Source of the DNA: Isoperla grammatica
Lineage: Eukaryota; Arthropoda; Insecta; Plecoptera; Perlodidae
Reading direction: 5' to 3'
Length of the DNA: 64,000 bases
Assembly: GCA_945910005.1 (NCBI GenBank)
Contig: OX246746.1
Location: 32,070,624 to 32,134,623 of the forward strand
Position numbers and translations under genes: made by a program. Under the pieces are notes generated by a model, which was not told where the DNA came from, did not search any database, and saw only the letters and a program-made list of their open reading frames with translations. Shown in pieces: positions 48,361-58,831 of this stretch. Each line of letters begins with the position of its first letter. The first letter of the stretch is position 1.

Positions 48361-49080
48361 ATTATATATTATATTGCCTTACTGTGAACTCGTACTGTGT
48401 TCATAACATTTTGTCTTTTGAAAGAAAATACCTTTTGAAAGCCAGAACGATGTTTTTCGTGGACACTTAAGATTCTTATTGACCCTATCCTACCTTTCAG
48501 CATTTTGATTTAATTTACTGTAATCCAATTAGTGTCCATAACCTTCATTAAAAGTAATATACTTGAAGAAAGAAAAAATAAATAATAATATTCCCGTATC
48601 CAGAGGGGCTGTTATTGACATAATTGACATCATTAGTTTGACATAATTTCATATCCCGCTCAAGGGTACAGAGTAATATTTAAAAAAGAAAAAAGTGGTC
48701 ATTATTACGAAGATTAATGTAAGTTCTAAACTTCTAGATGTTCTTCAAGAAAGTTACAATTTATCTACCGATGTAATACTGTTATATTGAAGTTTTATTC
48801 TGCTCATTGGTTTCCAATATCTTGTCTCTCATTGGCAGACACCACTCATATGTAAAAAAATCATTGTCTATGCTGCTAACAGGACATGTAGCAACAATTA
48901 ATAATTTTCTGTAGAAAACCTCCCCAGGGACAATTTATGCCGCTCTTCTTGCGATTAACATTGGATATTGAGAATTTATTTTTTTTAAATTTATGTATTA
49001 ATTTATATATTAATGTGTTCATTTATTAATTTATATATTTATTTAAAGGAATGAATGAAACAAAATATGAAAAAAAAGTA
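48361..49080. other. no recognisable gene
   Basis: AT-rich sequence between microsatellites; nothing supported. Confidence 0.4.
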
Positions 49081-49098
49081 TTTATGTATGTATATATG

Positions 49099-49132
<34 letters not shown>

Positions 49133-49406
49133 TGTATGTATGTATGTATGTATGTATGTATGTATGTATGTATGTATGTATGTATGTATGTATGTATGTA
49201 TGTATGTATGTATGTATGTATGTATGTATGTATGTATGTATGTATGTATGTATGTATGTATGTATGTATGTATGTATGTATGTATGTATGTATGTATGTA
49301 TGTGTATGTATGTATGTATGTATGTATGTATGTATGTATGTATGTATGTATGTATGTATGTATGTATGTATGTATGTATGTATGTATGTATGTATGTATG
49401 TATGTA
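49081..49406. repeat. TATG tetranucleotide microsatellite
   Basis: About 320 bp of near-pure TATG with a single GTG interruption near 49302. It changes directly into ATTC/ATTG repeats at 49407. Confidence 0.98.
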
Positions 49407-49729
49407 TTCATTGATTCATTGATTCATTGATTCATTTATTCATAGATTCATAGATTCATTGATTCATTGATTCATTGATTCATTGATTCATTGATTCATT
49501 GATTCATTGGCTCATTGATTCATTGATTCATTGATTCATTGATTCATTGATTCATTGATTCATTGATTCATTGATTCATTCATTCATTGATTCATTGATT
49601 CATTCATTCATTCTTTCACTGATTCATTGATTCGTTGATTCATTGATTCATTGATTCATTGATTTATTGATTCATTCATTGATTTATTGATTGATCGATT
49701 GATTGATTGATTGATTCATTCATTGATTC

Positions 49730-49760
<31 letters not shown>

Positions 49761-50022
49761 CATTCATTCATTCATTCATTCATTAATTTATTCATTCATT
49801 CATTGATTCATTGATTCATTCATTCATTCATTCATTCATTCATTCATTCATTCATTCATTCATTCATTCATTCATTCATTCATTCATTCATTCATTCATT
49901 CATTCATTCATTCATTCATTCATTCATTCATTCATTCATTCATTCATTCATTCATTCATTCATTCATTCATTCATTCATTCATTCATTCATTCATTCATT
50001 CATTCATTCATTCATTCATTTA
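49407..50022. repeat. ATTC/ATTG compound microsatellite
   Basis: Alternating ATTC-ATTG (8-bp period) to about 49670, then mixed ATTG/ATTC, then pure ATTC from about 49818 to 50020. One continuous 940-bp tetranucleotide block together with the TATG array. Confidence 0.97.
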
Positions 50023-50074
50023 TTGGGACATTTAGAATAGTTTAGAAGAAATATTCAAGGACTGTTAGTAGGAC

Positions 50075-50215
50075 TCAATCCGGGCATTCGACTTTACGAC
50101 GGGGGAAAACCTCGGCAAAACCCTTTCAGACAGAATTGCCTGTGACTGGAATCGAACGAGCGTCCTCCCGAACTAGAGTCAGGCTCGCGTCTTACCGCTG
50201 AGCTACCTCTGTCAG
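50075..50215 (-). mobile_element. tRNA-derived SINE
   Basis: Minus strand: a tRNA-like head with A box TAGCTCAGCGG and B box GTTCGATTCC, followed by a body ending in a reading equivalent to GGTTTTGCCGAGGTTTTCCC. That tail style (plus strand GGGGGAAAACCTCGGCAAAA) is seen in common insect tRNA-derived SINEs. The anticodon arm does not fold well. No clear TSD. Confidence 0.6.
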
Positions 50216-50219
50216 TAGT

Positions 50220-51455
50220 ACATGATTGTAGCGAAAAGAAATGCATAACATATGATCATTCATTTGTGTAGCAAGACACCACTGTGTGACAACGTTTGTG
50301 AACTTTCATCTTTTATCATGTTGTTTATTGAGCGAGATGTACCGTCTACGCTGTGTAGCAGTACGTTCTACGCGACGCACTTCCAACGGGCTTTGAAATA
50401 TGCATGGCTTGTTCTTTAAGTCTGACGGGTTCAGGAGTCTGTACTAATTACCACCGTACAAAACGCTAACAGCAAACAGCAAATAGCTGTTGGAGAAACG
50501 ATCACTGCACACAGTCCATACTGTTAGAGATTGTAGTAATAAAATAGTACAATCAATGCTTTTTAAAACCTTTGTCATGTATCAAACAAATGTAGTGTTA
50601 TTATGGCACTGGAAATAATCCAGCTGTTTTGGTTGTGAATCCGAAGAGAAATTTCAGAGAAAATATGTTCCAATTTGAAATTACTGATAATGGTGATAAT
50701 AAAAGAGATTCTCAGATTGTCATATAACTGAGACGTGTATTTAATACAACTCTCAATAATAAAGAAATCATACAAACCGATACTAACACCAATATCGCTT
50801 GAATTATTATTTTTTTTAAGTTTTTTAATTTTTTTAAAAATATATTTTATTTGACAGTTTATATGATTGCTTAAGAAAAGAATGGGTCTTTTTCTTGGAC
50901 GTCGTGGTCGGATGTAAACGCGGATCGACGCCAGCGGTAGCGAAGTCGTTGGGTAACCCTAGTTTAAATGAATTAATCTAGATATAAAACAAGTGGAAAT
51001 GTTCAGCTACTACTACAGCGAAACGTGATGAAACACGTGAACCCCGAGGGCTATAACTTACACAGTACCTATGTTAAACCTGGCACCACCATCCAATACA
51101 CACATTTGTGTGTGTGTGATTTTATTTTAGTAATATGCGACGGAATATAGACACATAGATTAATATCCCTTATGCGGTTTCCTTACAACTAAAACCCACA
51201 TAAGAAATTTTCCCCATTCCCATCCCATCCCATCCCATTCTTACAACTTCCTCCCCAGTATGGCCTTGGGAGAGAATAGGTAGTACGTTATCAAACAATA
51301 AATGATCACGATGGTAGTATCCTCCCCCCCCCCTCGTTTCCTCCCTTCTCTCAGTGTATACATTTTATTCAGTCTTTTTTGGGGCAGAGATGTTTCGGAA
51401 TGGTCTTATGATTCCTTCAATATAGTTTTTGTGTTAAACAATGTCCATGTTTTGG
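50220..51455. other. no recognisable gene
   Basis: Nothing supported. A C-run near 51328 precedes a short frame at 51302-51544 that overlaps an octanucleotide repeat. Confidence 0.4.
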
Positions 51456-51520
51456 CGGTGTTACGGTGTTACGGTGTTACGGTGTTACGGTGTTATGGTG
51501 TTACGGTGTTACGGTGTTAT
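51456..51520. repeat. GTGTTACG octanucleotide repeat
   Basis: About seven to eight tandem copies of GTGTTACG, with one ATG variant. Confidence 0.9.
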
Positions 51521-52370
51521 ATGGTTTGTTTCTGCGATTTGTAAATGTGAAATGACGCTAGTAATTAACACGTTCTATAAAATATGTATACAGTGATTGC
51601 AGTGATGTAGGCCTAACCCTGTAAGTATAAGAGAATACAATATTCGCGCGTCTGCAATGACTTTGGAAAAAGCAGCAATTGTTTGGTTGAAAAGGCATTA
51701 ACTGAGACCGGAAAAGGCTATAAGGTAAATAACATAACGATAATTTCGCTAATAAATACAAATTTCGATATTATGAATAAAAAGTAGCGCATTTCGCGAA
51801 TTTCGCGGTAGAATATCTGTGTTTTGAGGTGCCAATTGAGACAGGTATGTAACTATAAAACTTACACTTTCTTTACACCACCTTTCATTATCAGCACTTT
51901 TCGCCAAAGAAATTATCATCCAAAAAGTAATCATATAATTATCTCAAAATGATATCAAGATATTTGATCTGACTGAGTTGTTGGGTCGTATCTTATTCAT
52001 TATAATGTATGAGGTCGAGGAAACTAGACAACGTGTTATAGAATAGTACAGGAACAAGTGTTAGCCGAGTTACTCAGGTTAATATCGCATTCATAGACCT
52101 GACGTGACATAACAATAGTTGGAAAGGAAAAAAGGTTGCTCACAAGAAAAACTTCATTCGAGAAAAACCAAACAATTAGGCTGTATCACTCCTGTCTTCT
52201 GGTTTATCTATATTTATATAAAAGCATAGTATTCAACATTTGAACTTAAAATTGAAACATTGACCTCTTCGGGTACCCTCAATATTGTTACTTTAAAACA
52301 CTCCTTCACCCATCTAAAAAAAAATCAGATGTTGCTATAAACTATACTTACCAAGACCAAAGAATTACAA
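51521..52370. other. no recognisable gene
   Basis: AT-rich, no supported feature. Confidence 0.4.
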
Positions 52371-52374
52371 TGGT

Positions 52375-52923
52375 TTGTTTCCAACAACAACAACAACCGC
52401 TGCAGTATGGACCCCGGAGAGCAAGTGTCTGGGAGTTATCCTAGACAACAAGCTACGTTGGATAAACCATGCGTCGTCCGTACTCACTCGAGCCCGTTGC
52501 AAACTGGCATCGCTTACCCCATTATTACGATCGCAAAACATGTCGGCAGCGACTAAAATGCTTTTGTACAAAGTTGTCATCCTACCAACTTTTACCTACG
52601 CCGCCCCCATATGGGCCAGCTGTGCAAAAACACATATTCTAAAACTTCAAAGACTGCAGAATAGGGCCATCCGATACGCCACTGGGGCGCCCAGAGACAC
52701 ATCTACAGCAGACCTCCATAGCGCTGTCGGGATCCCCGAAGTCGCCATGCACCTCCGATAACTAGCACGACAGTTCTACTCCACGGCAAGCAAGGCAAAA
52801 GAGCCGTACATCCGCCACCTCTCCACCATCGCCCCCCAGCCGGGCGACCTGTATAACAGACCAACGGCCTCCATGGGCCCCGAATATCACTGTCCCCTAG
52901 CCAAACGCCCGAGGACATGCTAA
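52375..52923 (+). pseudogene. Jockey-type LINE, RT C-terminal fragment
   Basis: A plus-strand frame starts after the RT palm: KCLGVILDNKLRWINHASSV, RCKLASLTPLL, MLLYKVVILPTFTYAAPIWA, SCAKTHILKLQRLQNRAIRY and TADLHSAVGIPEV. A stop falls at 52759-52761, with same-frame continuation (LARQFYSTASKAKEPYIRHL). The spacing and the YKVVILPTFTYAAPIW block are typical of Jockey-clade elements. The 5' end follows a CAACAACAA tract. GC content is higher than in LINE-A copies, so it is a different family. Endonuclease and catalytic residues are missing. Confidence 0.85.
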
Positions 52924-53109
52924 CCCCCTCCCCCCCCCGCACACTCTGACTCAGCGTCACGCCCCCATTTCGCACTTGTGCCTCATACTAGATCCTATAA
53001 CCTAGACTATACTCCAAAATAATCCCCAGATAATGACCCTGCATAGAGTCGGTTCTGTACCTATAATAGCCTGTACATGCAGAACAGGTTAAAAGTTACG
53101 ACTGGCCAA

Positions 53110-53690
53110 TGGCGTGCGCACTCAGACCTTTCTCAGTTTGCACTTTGAATTTTGATAGCTGTCATAGAATGGCTACAAATACAATGACGTGTTATGTTTT
53201 ATGACGTTCACGGCAAACATGCAAAAGTTAACAACGAACTTAGTCGGCAAATTAAAAAGCTTTTATTAGGGTTAAAGGACGGTTATTGTATGAATCCGCA
53301 ATATGACGTTTTAGGTCTAGTCTGTATCTACATTATACGACTTTCTATACACAGATAAGTTTAATAATTTATGAATTAGAGACTATTGAGAAGAGCACGG
53401 TTGAATGAAATTATCCGGAAATTCATTGAAAAATCAACTTGAAGGTTTTAATTTATTTGAAGAAAACTTCTAAATGGATTTAAATAATATTTCGTGCAGT
53501 TATTAGCAACATATTGAGAAATAATTTATACACAAATTATAAAGTTGTTACTTAAACCGCCATCTTCTAAAAAAATCATTTGTTTATTATATAGGTAATT
53601 TTTTTCTTTTAAAGAGTAGTATGATATGCGAATGATTTGTTTGATTTACAAAAAAAAATAGGTCATCTGGCAACGTGGAACGTTTTTTTA
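53110..53690 (-). repeat. dispersed repeat family X, inverted copy
   Basis: The reverse complement aligns with 380-950 over its full length, with blocks such as GGCGGTTTAAGT, ATATGTTGCTAATAA, TAATAAAAGCTTTTTAATTT and ACATAACACGTCATTGTA. Moderately diverged, non-coding. Confidence 0.75.
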
Positions 53691-54279
53691 TTCTATACAG
53701 ACACAAAGCTTCTTTCGTTTTTTAGAATGTTCTTTGGCAACATTAAGATATTGCACCAAGGGTAGTGGAGCGCAGCTTAAGGGCGTATACATTAAAAGAG
53801 ATTTTTCTTCCTTGTTACGTTTTGGTATATTTCAGATGACTGATGCTTATGGGACGGTTTTCTCTTATTATTAAAGAAGATACTTTAAAGTGTCTCATTA
53901 AAGAAAGGACTGGTACAGAGATGCGACAACTCTGCGCCATTAGTGACGTTGATGTAGCATTTGCGGTGGCGGGCGTTGGGCTGGGGGGGGGGGAGGTGGT
54001 TGGTTGGTTCAAATGATTCAGGTGGTATCCCCTGTATTTTTTGCTAATCGTCTGTTCAACACTTATCACATAACTATTTATAACGAATTTTAAACCAAAA
54101 ACTATTTAAAATACAGTTGATGAGTATATTGTGAATGATATCATTGTTTTTAGCTGATTCACACATGTCCAAACACATACACACCTCAGCCATATTATAA
54201 TATCATATCTGATAATTTTTTTCTATGCACTTGCTATATAAACATACCCGGAGTACATTTATCCTCGGGCTCACTAAAA

Positions 54280-54311
<32 letters not shown>
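53691..54311. other. no recognisable gene; TA microsatellite at the end
   Basis: A G-run near 53982 and a TA tract at 54285-54314. No gene. Confidence 0.4.
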
Positions 54312-54317
<6 letters not shown>

Positions 54318-54470
54318 AAATCCAGAAATTAAAAAACCAACCCCGTCTGGGAATCGAACCCAGGTCTCCCACTTGCCGGGTGGGCGCCATAACCCCTAGA
54401 CCACCGGGACCGGGAGACCTGGGTTCGATTCCCAGACGGGGTTGGTTTTTTAATTTCTGGATTTCACATA
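54312..54470. repeat. 59-bp perfect inverted repeat around a tRNA-like gene
   Basis: The arm 54312-54370 is exactly inverted at 54412-54470 with a 41-nt spacer. The arm carries the 3' half of a tRNA-like sequence (T arm and B box) plus ~30 bp of 3' flank. Both strands therefore present a T arm and the spacer holds a D arm. No mismatches by eye. Confidence 0.92.
54341..54411 (-). tRNA. tRNA-like sequence, apparent anticodon GGC (Ala), possibly pseudogene
   Basis: Minus strand: A box TGGTCTAGGGG, anticodon stem CCCAC/GTGGG with loop CCGGCAA (anticodon GGC, but C instead of the usual U at position 33), and T arm CTGGG/CCCAG with GGTTCGATTCC. Acceptor pairing is weak. Inclusion in an inverted repeat suggests a tRNA-derived SINE or pseudogene rather than a functional tRNA. 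Confidence 0.45.
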
Positions 54471-54474
54471 ACAA

Positions 54475-57400
54475 CCACGTCAAGAGTGTTCTTGAAAAAT
54501 ATTCATATATATATATGCCGCGTAAAATTAGCAATTATCTATCAAAAGTTCAACTTATTAACTCGTAAATCATTTTTCTCACATTTAGCATGTATAGTTT
54601 TTAAGTGCTGTTACTGGGCTGTAGTTGTATATTAAAGTCCTCAGCAAAGGCAAAAAGCAGCCTGACGTCCCATTTGGTTAACAATTATCTGTTTAACAAA
54701 ATTAATTTAAAAGCACTTCTCTCGTGTTTTCAATACGAAGTGAGTAAAGAGAGTTCCAAGTGAGTCTAGTGAATATAGGTTTGAATGAGATTGGTGCCAC
54801 CGCAACTGCACAAATATGGATCTAACAACTTCTAATTATGTCCAATCCCATCACTAACTACGCGCTCTAGAACTACTGATAGCTAACTTTCAGTAAGGTT
54901 TCCATATTTTAGACGAAGACAAAGGTACAGAGAATAATGAAAGCCCTTTTGTTTGAAGAGCGTAGCCGTAGAGGAATGAAAGATCGCATCCCACGTTTCA
55001 CCAAGCCTTGCCTCTGCACTAGTGGTCTATTGTGTTGAACCACTTCTGCCACCATCGTCGGCTAGGGTTTTAATTATATAAAGTACGTGTACTAAAACTG
55101 GTAAACTTTGAAATCGGAACAATGAACATTATTTTGTCTTACCAGCTTGTACAGAAGTACCGCCAATATTGTTTGTTTGAACCGCACCACAATTGCTGAA
55201 GGTTTCTTTAGATTCAGAGACAATTGTTGTTCATTTCATAATAAGATTTTTTAGTGATGGTTTATATGTTATATGACTTTTCGTGTAGCTGCTATACATA
55301 TGCGTGTTTTGAACCGTGGCTCACAGACAATATCGTGCACCAAGAACTGTTGAAGACGTCGTGTTTCACACATTTCATAGCATATACAAGATGATAACAC
55401 AATATAAAAAATACAAATCTTCTCAAAATTCATTTTCTCGTTAAAGTTAGGCCACAGACTATCGTACAGTAAAATGTAACATTTGCGGTATGCGCGCTCA
55501 AATAAATATTGTTCATTAGTTTTGAACACTGTAGAAGACACATTTTAAGGCTCCTCCTTTATAAAAAATATTTTAATGCATATGTAAGGAAAACAAAAAA
55601 CCGGGATGATCAGTATCAAGTAAAATTATAGGTGAGTACAATAAGTTCCGTTTGAGTAAGGTGGTTATGGTTACAGAAGTTGTCACTAATTCATTTACTA
55701 CTGTCAGCTGTATAAAATCTTAAAAAACTAAATTAAACAAACATTTGGTGATTATCTAGTCGAGTAGCCGGCTGACAGGTCGCGCTGCCTAGGGGTGGGG
55801 GTCTCACCCACCTCCCCTCCCGTCAAAATGTACTGTGCGGAGCGGCTGACTGCCAAATGATCGATACCAAGCGCGCTGAGAGAGCGAGAGAGAAAGAGAC
55901 TGGGGAGAGAGAGAGATGCTGCTACTTTCTGATCTGTACACACTGTCCGAGATAGAATCGAGAAGAGATCGGCACAGTTATGAAAATGACGGGTATAATG
56001 ATGTTTATAAACGTAGCCGGTAAGTAGGCAACCAATAGAGCACATAAAAGTCATTGAAAATAAAAAAAATTCATTCAATGGGGGAAATCTAATTCGTCTC
56101 CGTGATTTTTTAAACGTTTTTTTAGTTTTGTCGCCAGAAAGTACTTATCGTGGGATCTGGTTTACATTAGGGAGCTTATAAACATCGTGTAACCACCGCA
56201 CTACAGAAGATTTATAAAACGCGTCATGGAACACACATTTAGCAAATAGGTTAGTTAAAGGCTATACAACTCGTAACTCATTTCCAGTAAATGTAAAGAA
56301 CACATAGAGAATAACTCAATACAAAAGGAAAGTAAAGGACATGGTTTATGAACAAGTACATGAATGAATAGATTACCCTAATGTGGACTCTGTTGGGGGT
56401 ATATTGTATGTTGAAATAATATGTATGTATGGTTATTATAATACAAAAAAGAATCTTCTGCATCACACCAACGATACAATTACTTCAAAACACATAAAAA
56501 GTTGTATCCAACGCACAGATACATTACAAAAACTAAATACCAGAAAGTCATGAAAGTTCCTTACTAGAAGAACGAAGAAGAAGAAAGAAAAGAGAAGAGG
56601 TTAACGAAACGTTTAAACGTCAATCACGTCAGGTATAGAAATTAGTATATACTGACACATAGTTCTCTTTGTAATTTTAGAGCATGATTACAAATACTAA
56701 ACTGCCGATACGCCCGTAAAAACATTTTTTTTGTATTTTGGTAAGTACCTTATTCAAGCAAGTTCGTACAATGGACCAACAATACGACATGTCTAAATGG
56801 CCTCCACAAGACTATGTTTGCAAACGATTTCAAATCTTGTGTAACGAAGCAAAATATATTACACAATTGTAGATTAAAAGCATAAATCATTAAACAGTAC
56901 ATGGGCGTTTAAGTCACGTAGCGTTTTATTTTATTTACGAGGCAAACATGATACATTAATAACACCCTCTATTGAAAACCAACTCTAGTATAAAAAAAAA
57001 GTTGAGGAGCTTATTCAATTCAATTCAACTCCACCCCTCCCCTCCCCCTCCCGTCTCCCATAACCGCCCCTCATTACCCCTTGACACGTAGCATGGAAAC
57101 AGATCCATTGGCCATCCTATATATTTCAACTCCTCAGCCTATAACACTGAAAACAGACTAATTACCAACCATCCCCGCTTTGACATCCTGTACCGTACGT
57201 AGGTCGTTTACCCTTAAAAACGTTTATCATAGAAACGGCTATCTTTCATGTATTTGAAGTATGGGACATTCGGTTTTCGGCAATTTGCTTGAAACGTCTT
57301 CGGCCTAAACAGGTACCCTACCCAACCCTAGCAGCCGTGAATACGTACCATGAGCGCAAAACAAAAACTTCCATTCGCCGGGGCCCGAGAGGGTCGGGAA

Positions 57401-57997
57401 AGTTTTATTGGATTTATCAGCAATGCATATTATAGTGGGTAAAACCGCCAACTATCACAGGAGTCTGACCTGTATTCATGTATGTTACCAACGTTTCATT
57501 GACCACTGACAGAGACAGGTGGCACAGCGGCAAAACGCGAGACTAATTCGGCTGATTTTCGTGTTGATTTCGGTAATCGTCTATCCTGACCACGAAGGTT
57601 TCTAGAGGTTTGAATTACAAGGCAAATGCTAGGATTGAGTTCTACTAACAGTTCTCGGACATCCCTTGCCAAATATCCAAACAAGGTGATATTATCTAAT
57701 TAGTTATCTGAGAATTAATTCGAATTCGAATTAAATGGAATAATTCTAATTAATATAACGATACTATGTGCACGTTCATGCAGTTATGGGTCACGCATCA
57801 ATTATTGATGTGCCCCTCGCACATGGTACGGCTATGGCACTGAAAAAATATTAACAGAATTAGGGGAAATAGTTTAAAATTGGCAAAAGTATGTATATAC
57901 AAGAATGATTTAATTATACTGATATATAAGATAAAAACATGTTTTTGGTTAAGGCCAACGATATAAGTACTGCAAAAACACCTCAAAATCTGTATCC
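54475..57997. other. 3.5 kb without a recognisable gene
   Basis: I see no supported exon, RNA gene or repeat structure. Only local compositional features: a GC-rich patch with GA repeats at 55780-55930 and C-rich tracts near 57030. It directly precedes the LTR element at 58002. Confidence 0.4.
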
Positions 57998-58001
57998 AAC
58001 G

Positions 58002-58715
58002 TGTAATGGTAACCAGCGTTCCCGACCACACCTCCACAGCCACCTATATTGTATGTATTGAGGTTTGATCGACTAACATATCTTTGTTGTAACTTCTTTG
58101 TTATTCATTGTTGTGTTTTGATTCCTGGGGAGGACTTCGCTTGTTTTCTGCTTCTTGTACGGATGATCGGATGGTGATCTTGTGAGTTTAATAATAAAGA
58201 AAGGAAGTCGAATAGTAAGTTTGTTTTGATTTAGTGAACTGTGTTCATATATATTTATCATACCAAACCATTTCGGAACTGTGTTCCAATCACGGTTGTG
58301 ATAATACCGTGTTCTATCGTGAACTGTGTTCCGATATCGTGTTGTTGCCGTACTGTGCCAATTCGGGACTGTGTTCCGAGTGTTCGTGCTGAACCATTTC
58401 GTGAGCTGAAACCGTTGCTCCACATAACTGTCGGGACTGTGTTCCGACGGGAGTACGACCGCCACGACAGCGCCAACTATACAGTCCGGCATCTGGACTT
58501 CTCCTGGACTCCCGTCAACGGGCCAACGGAATAACCTCTTCAATGGATTAGTACACCCATTTGGGGAATACATATGTATTTGTATGTCTCTAGCGTTTAC
58601 GTTAATTGTGTGAGTGTTTAGCCTACGATATAGGATTAAGAATATATATATTTGTGAACTCCTATTCCTCCACCAGTCAGGATTCCGACACCCCGGCTAT
58701 TTTAGCCACATCACA
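58002..58715 (+). repeat. 5' LTR, 714 bp
   Basis: Begins TG, ends CA. It contains five copies of an ACTGTGTTC motif in its middle third, most with flanking bases completing the inverted repeat GGAAC-TGT-GTTCC, starting near 58236, 58275, 58321, 58365 and 58433. Promoter and polyadenylation would lie here; I cannot place a TATA box or start site with confidence. Confidence 0.95.
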
Positions 58716-58831
58716 TCTGGCGCCCAACGTGCTCTTGGCTGTAGATAGAGGAGGGAGTGCAGTCCCATACAAAATTGCTTATCTTTAGAAGCATAATTTA
58801 ACACTTCGTACTGACTATAGTATAGGAGTGC

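Noticed and set aside
48201..50035. Frames of MSCHV, MYVC and FIHS repeats
   Set aside because: Direct translations of TCATG, TATG and ATTC microsatellites.
58073..58573. 166-codon minus-strand frame present in both LTRs
   Set aside because: It is antisense to the LTR, is duplicated only because the LTRs are, and has no recognisable domain.
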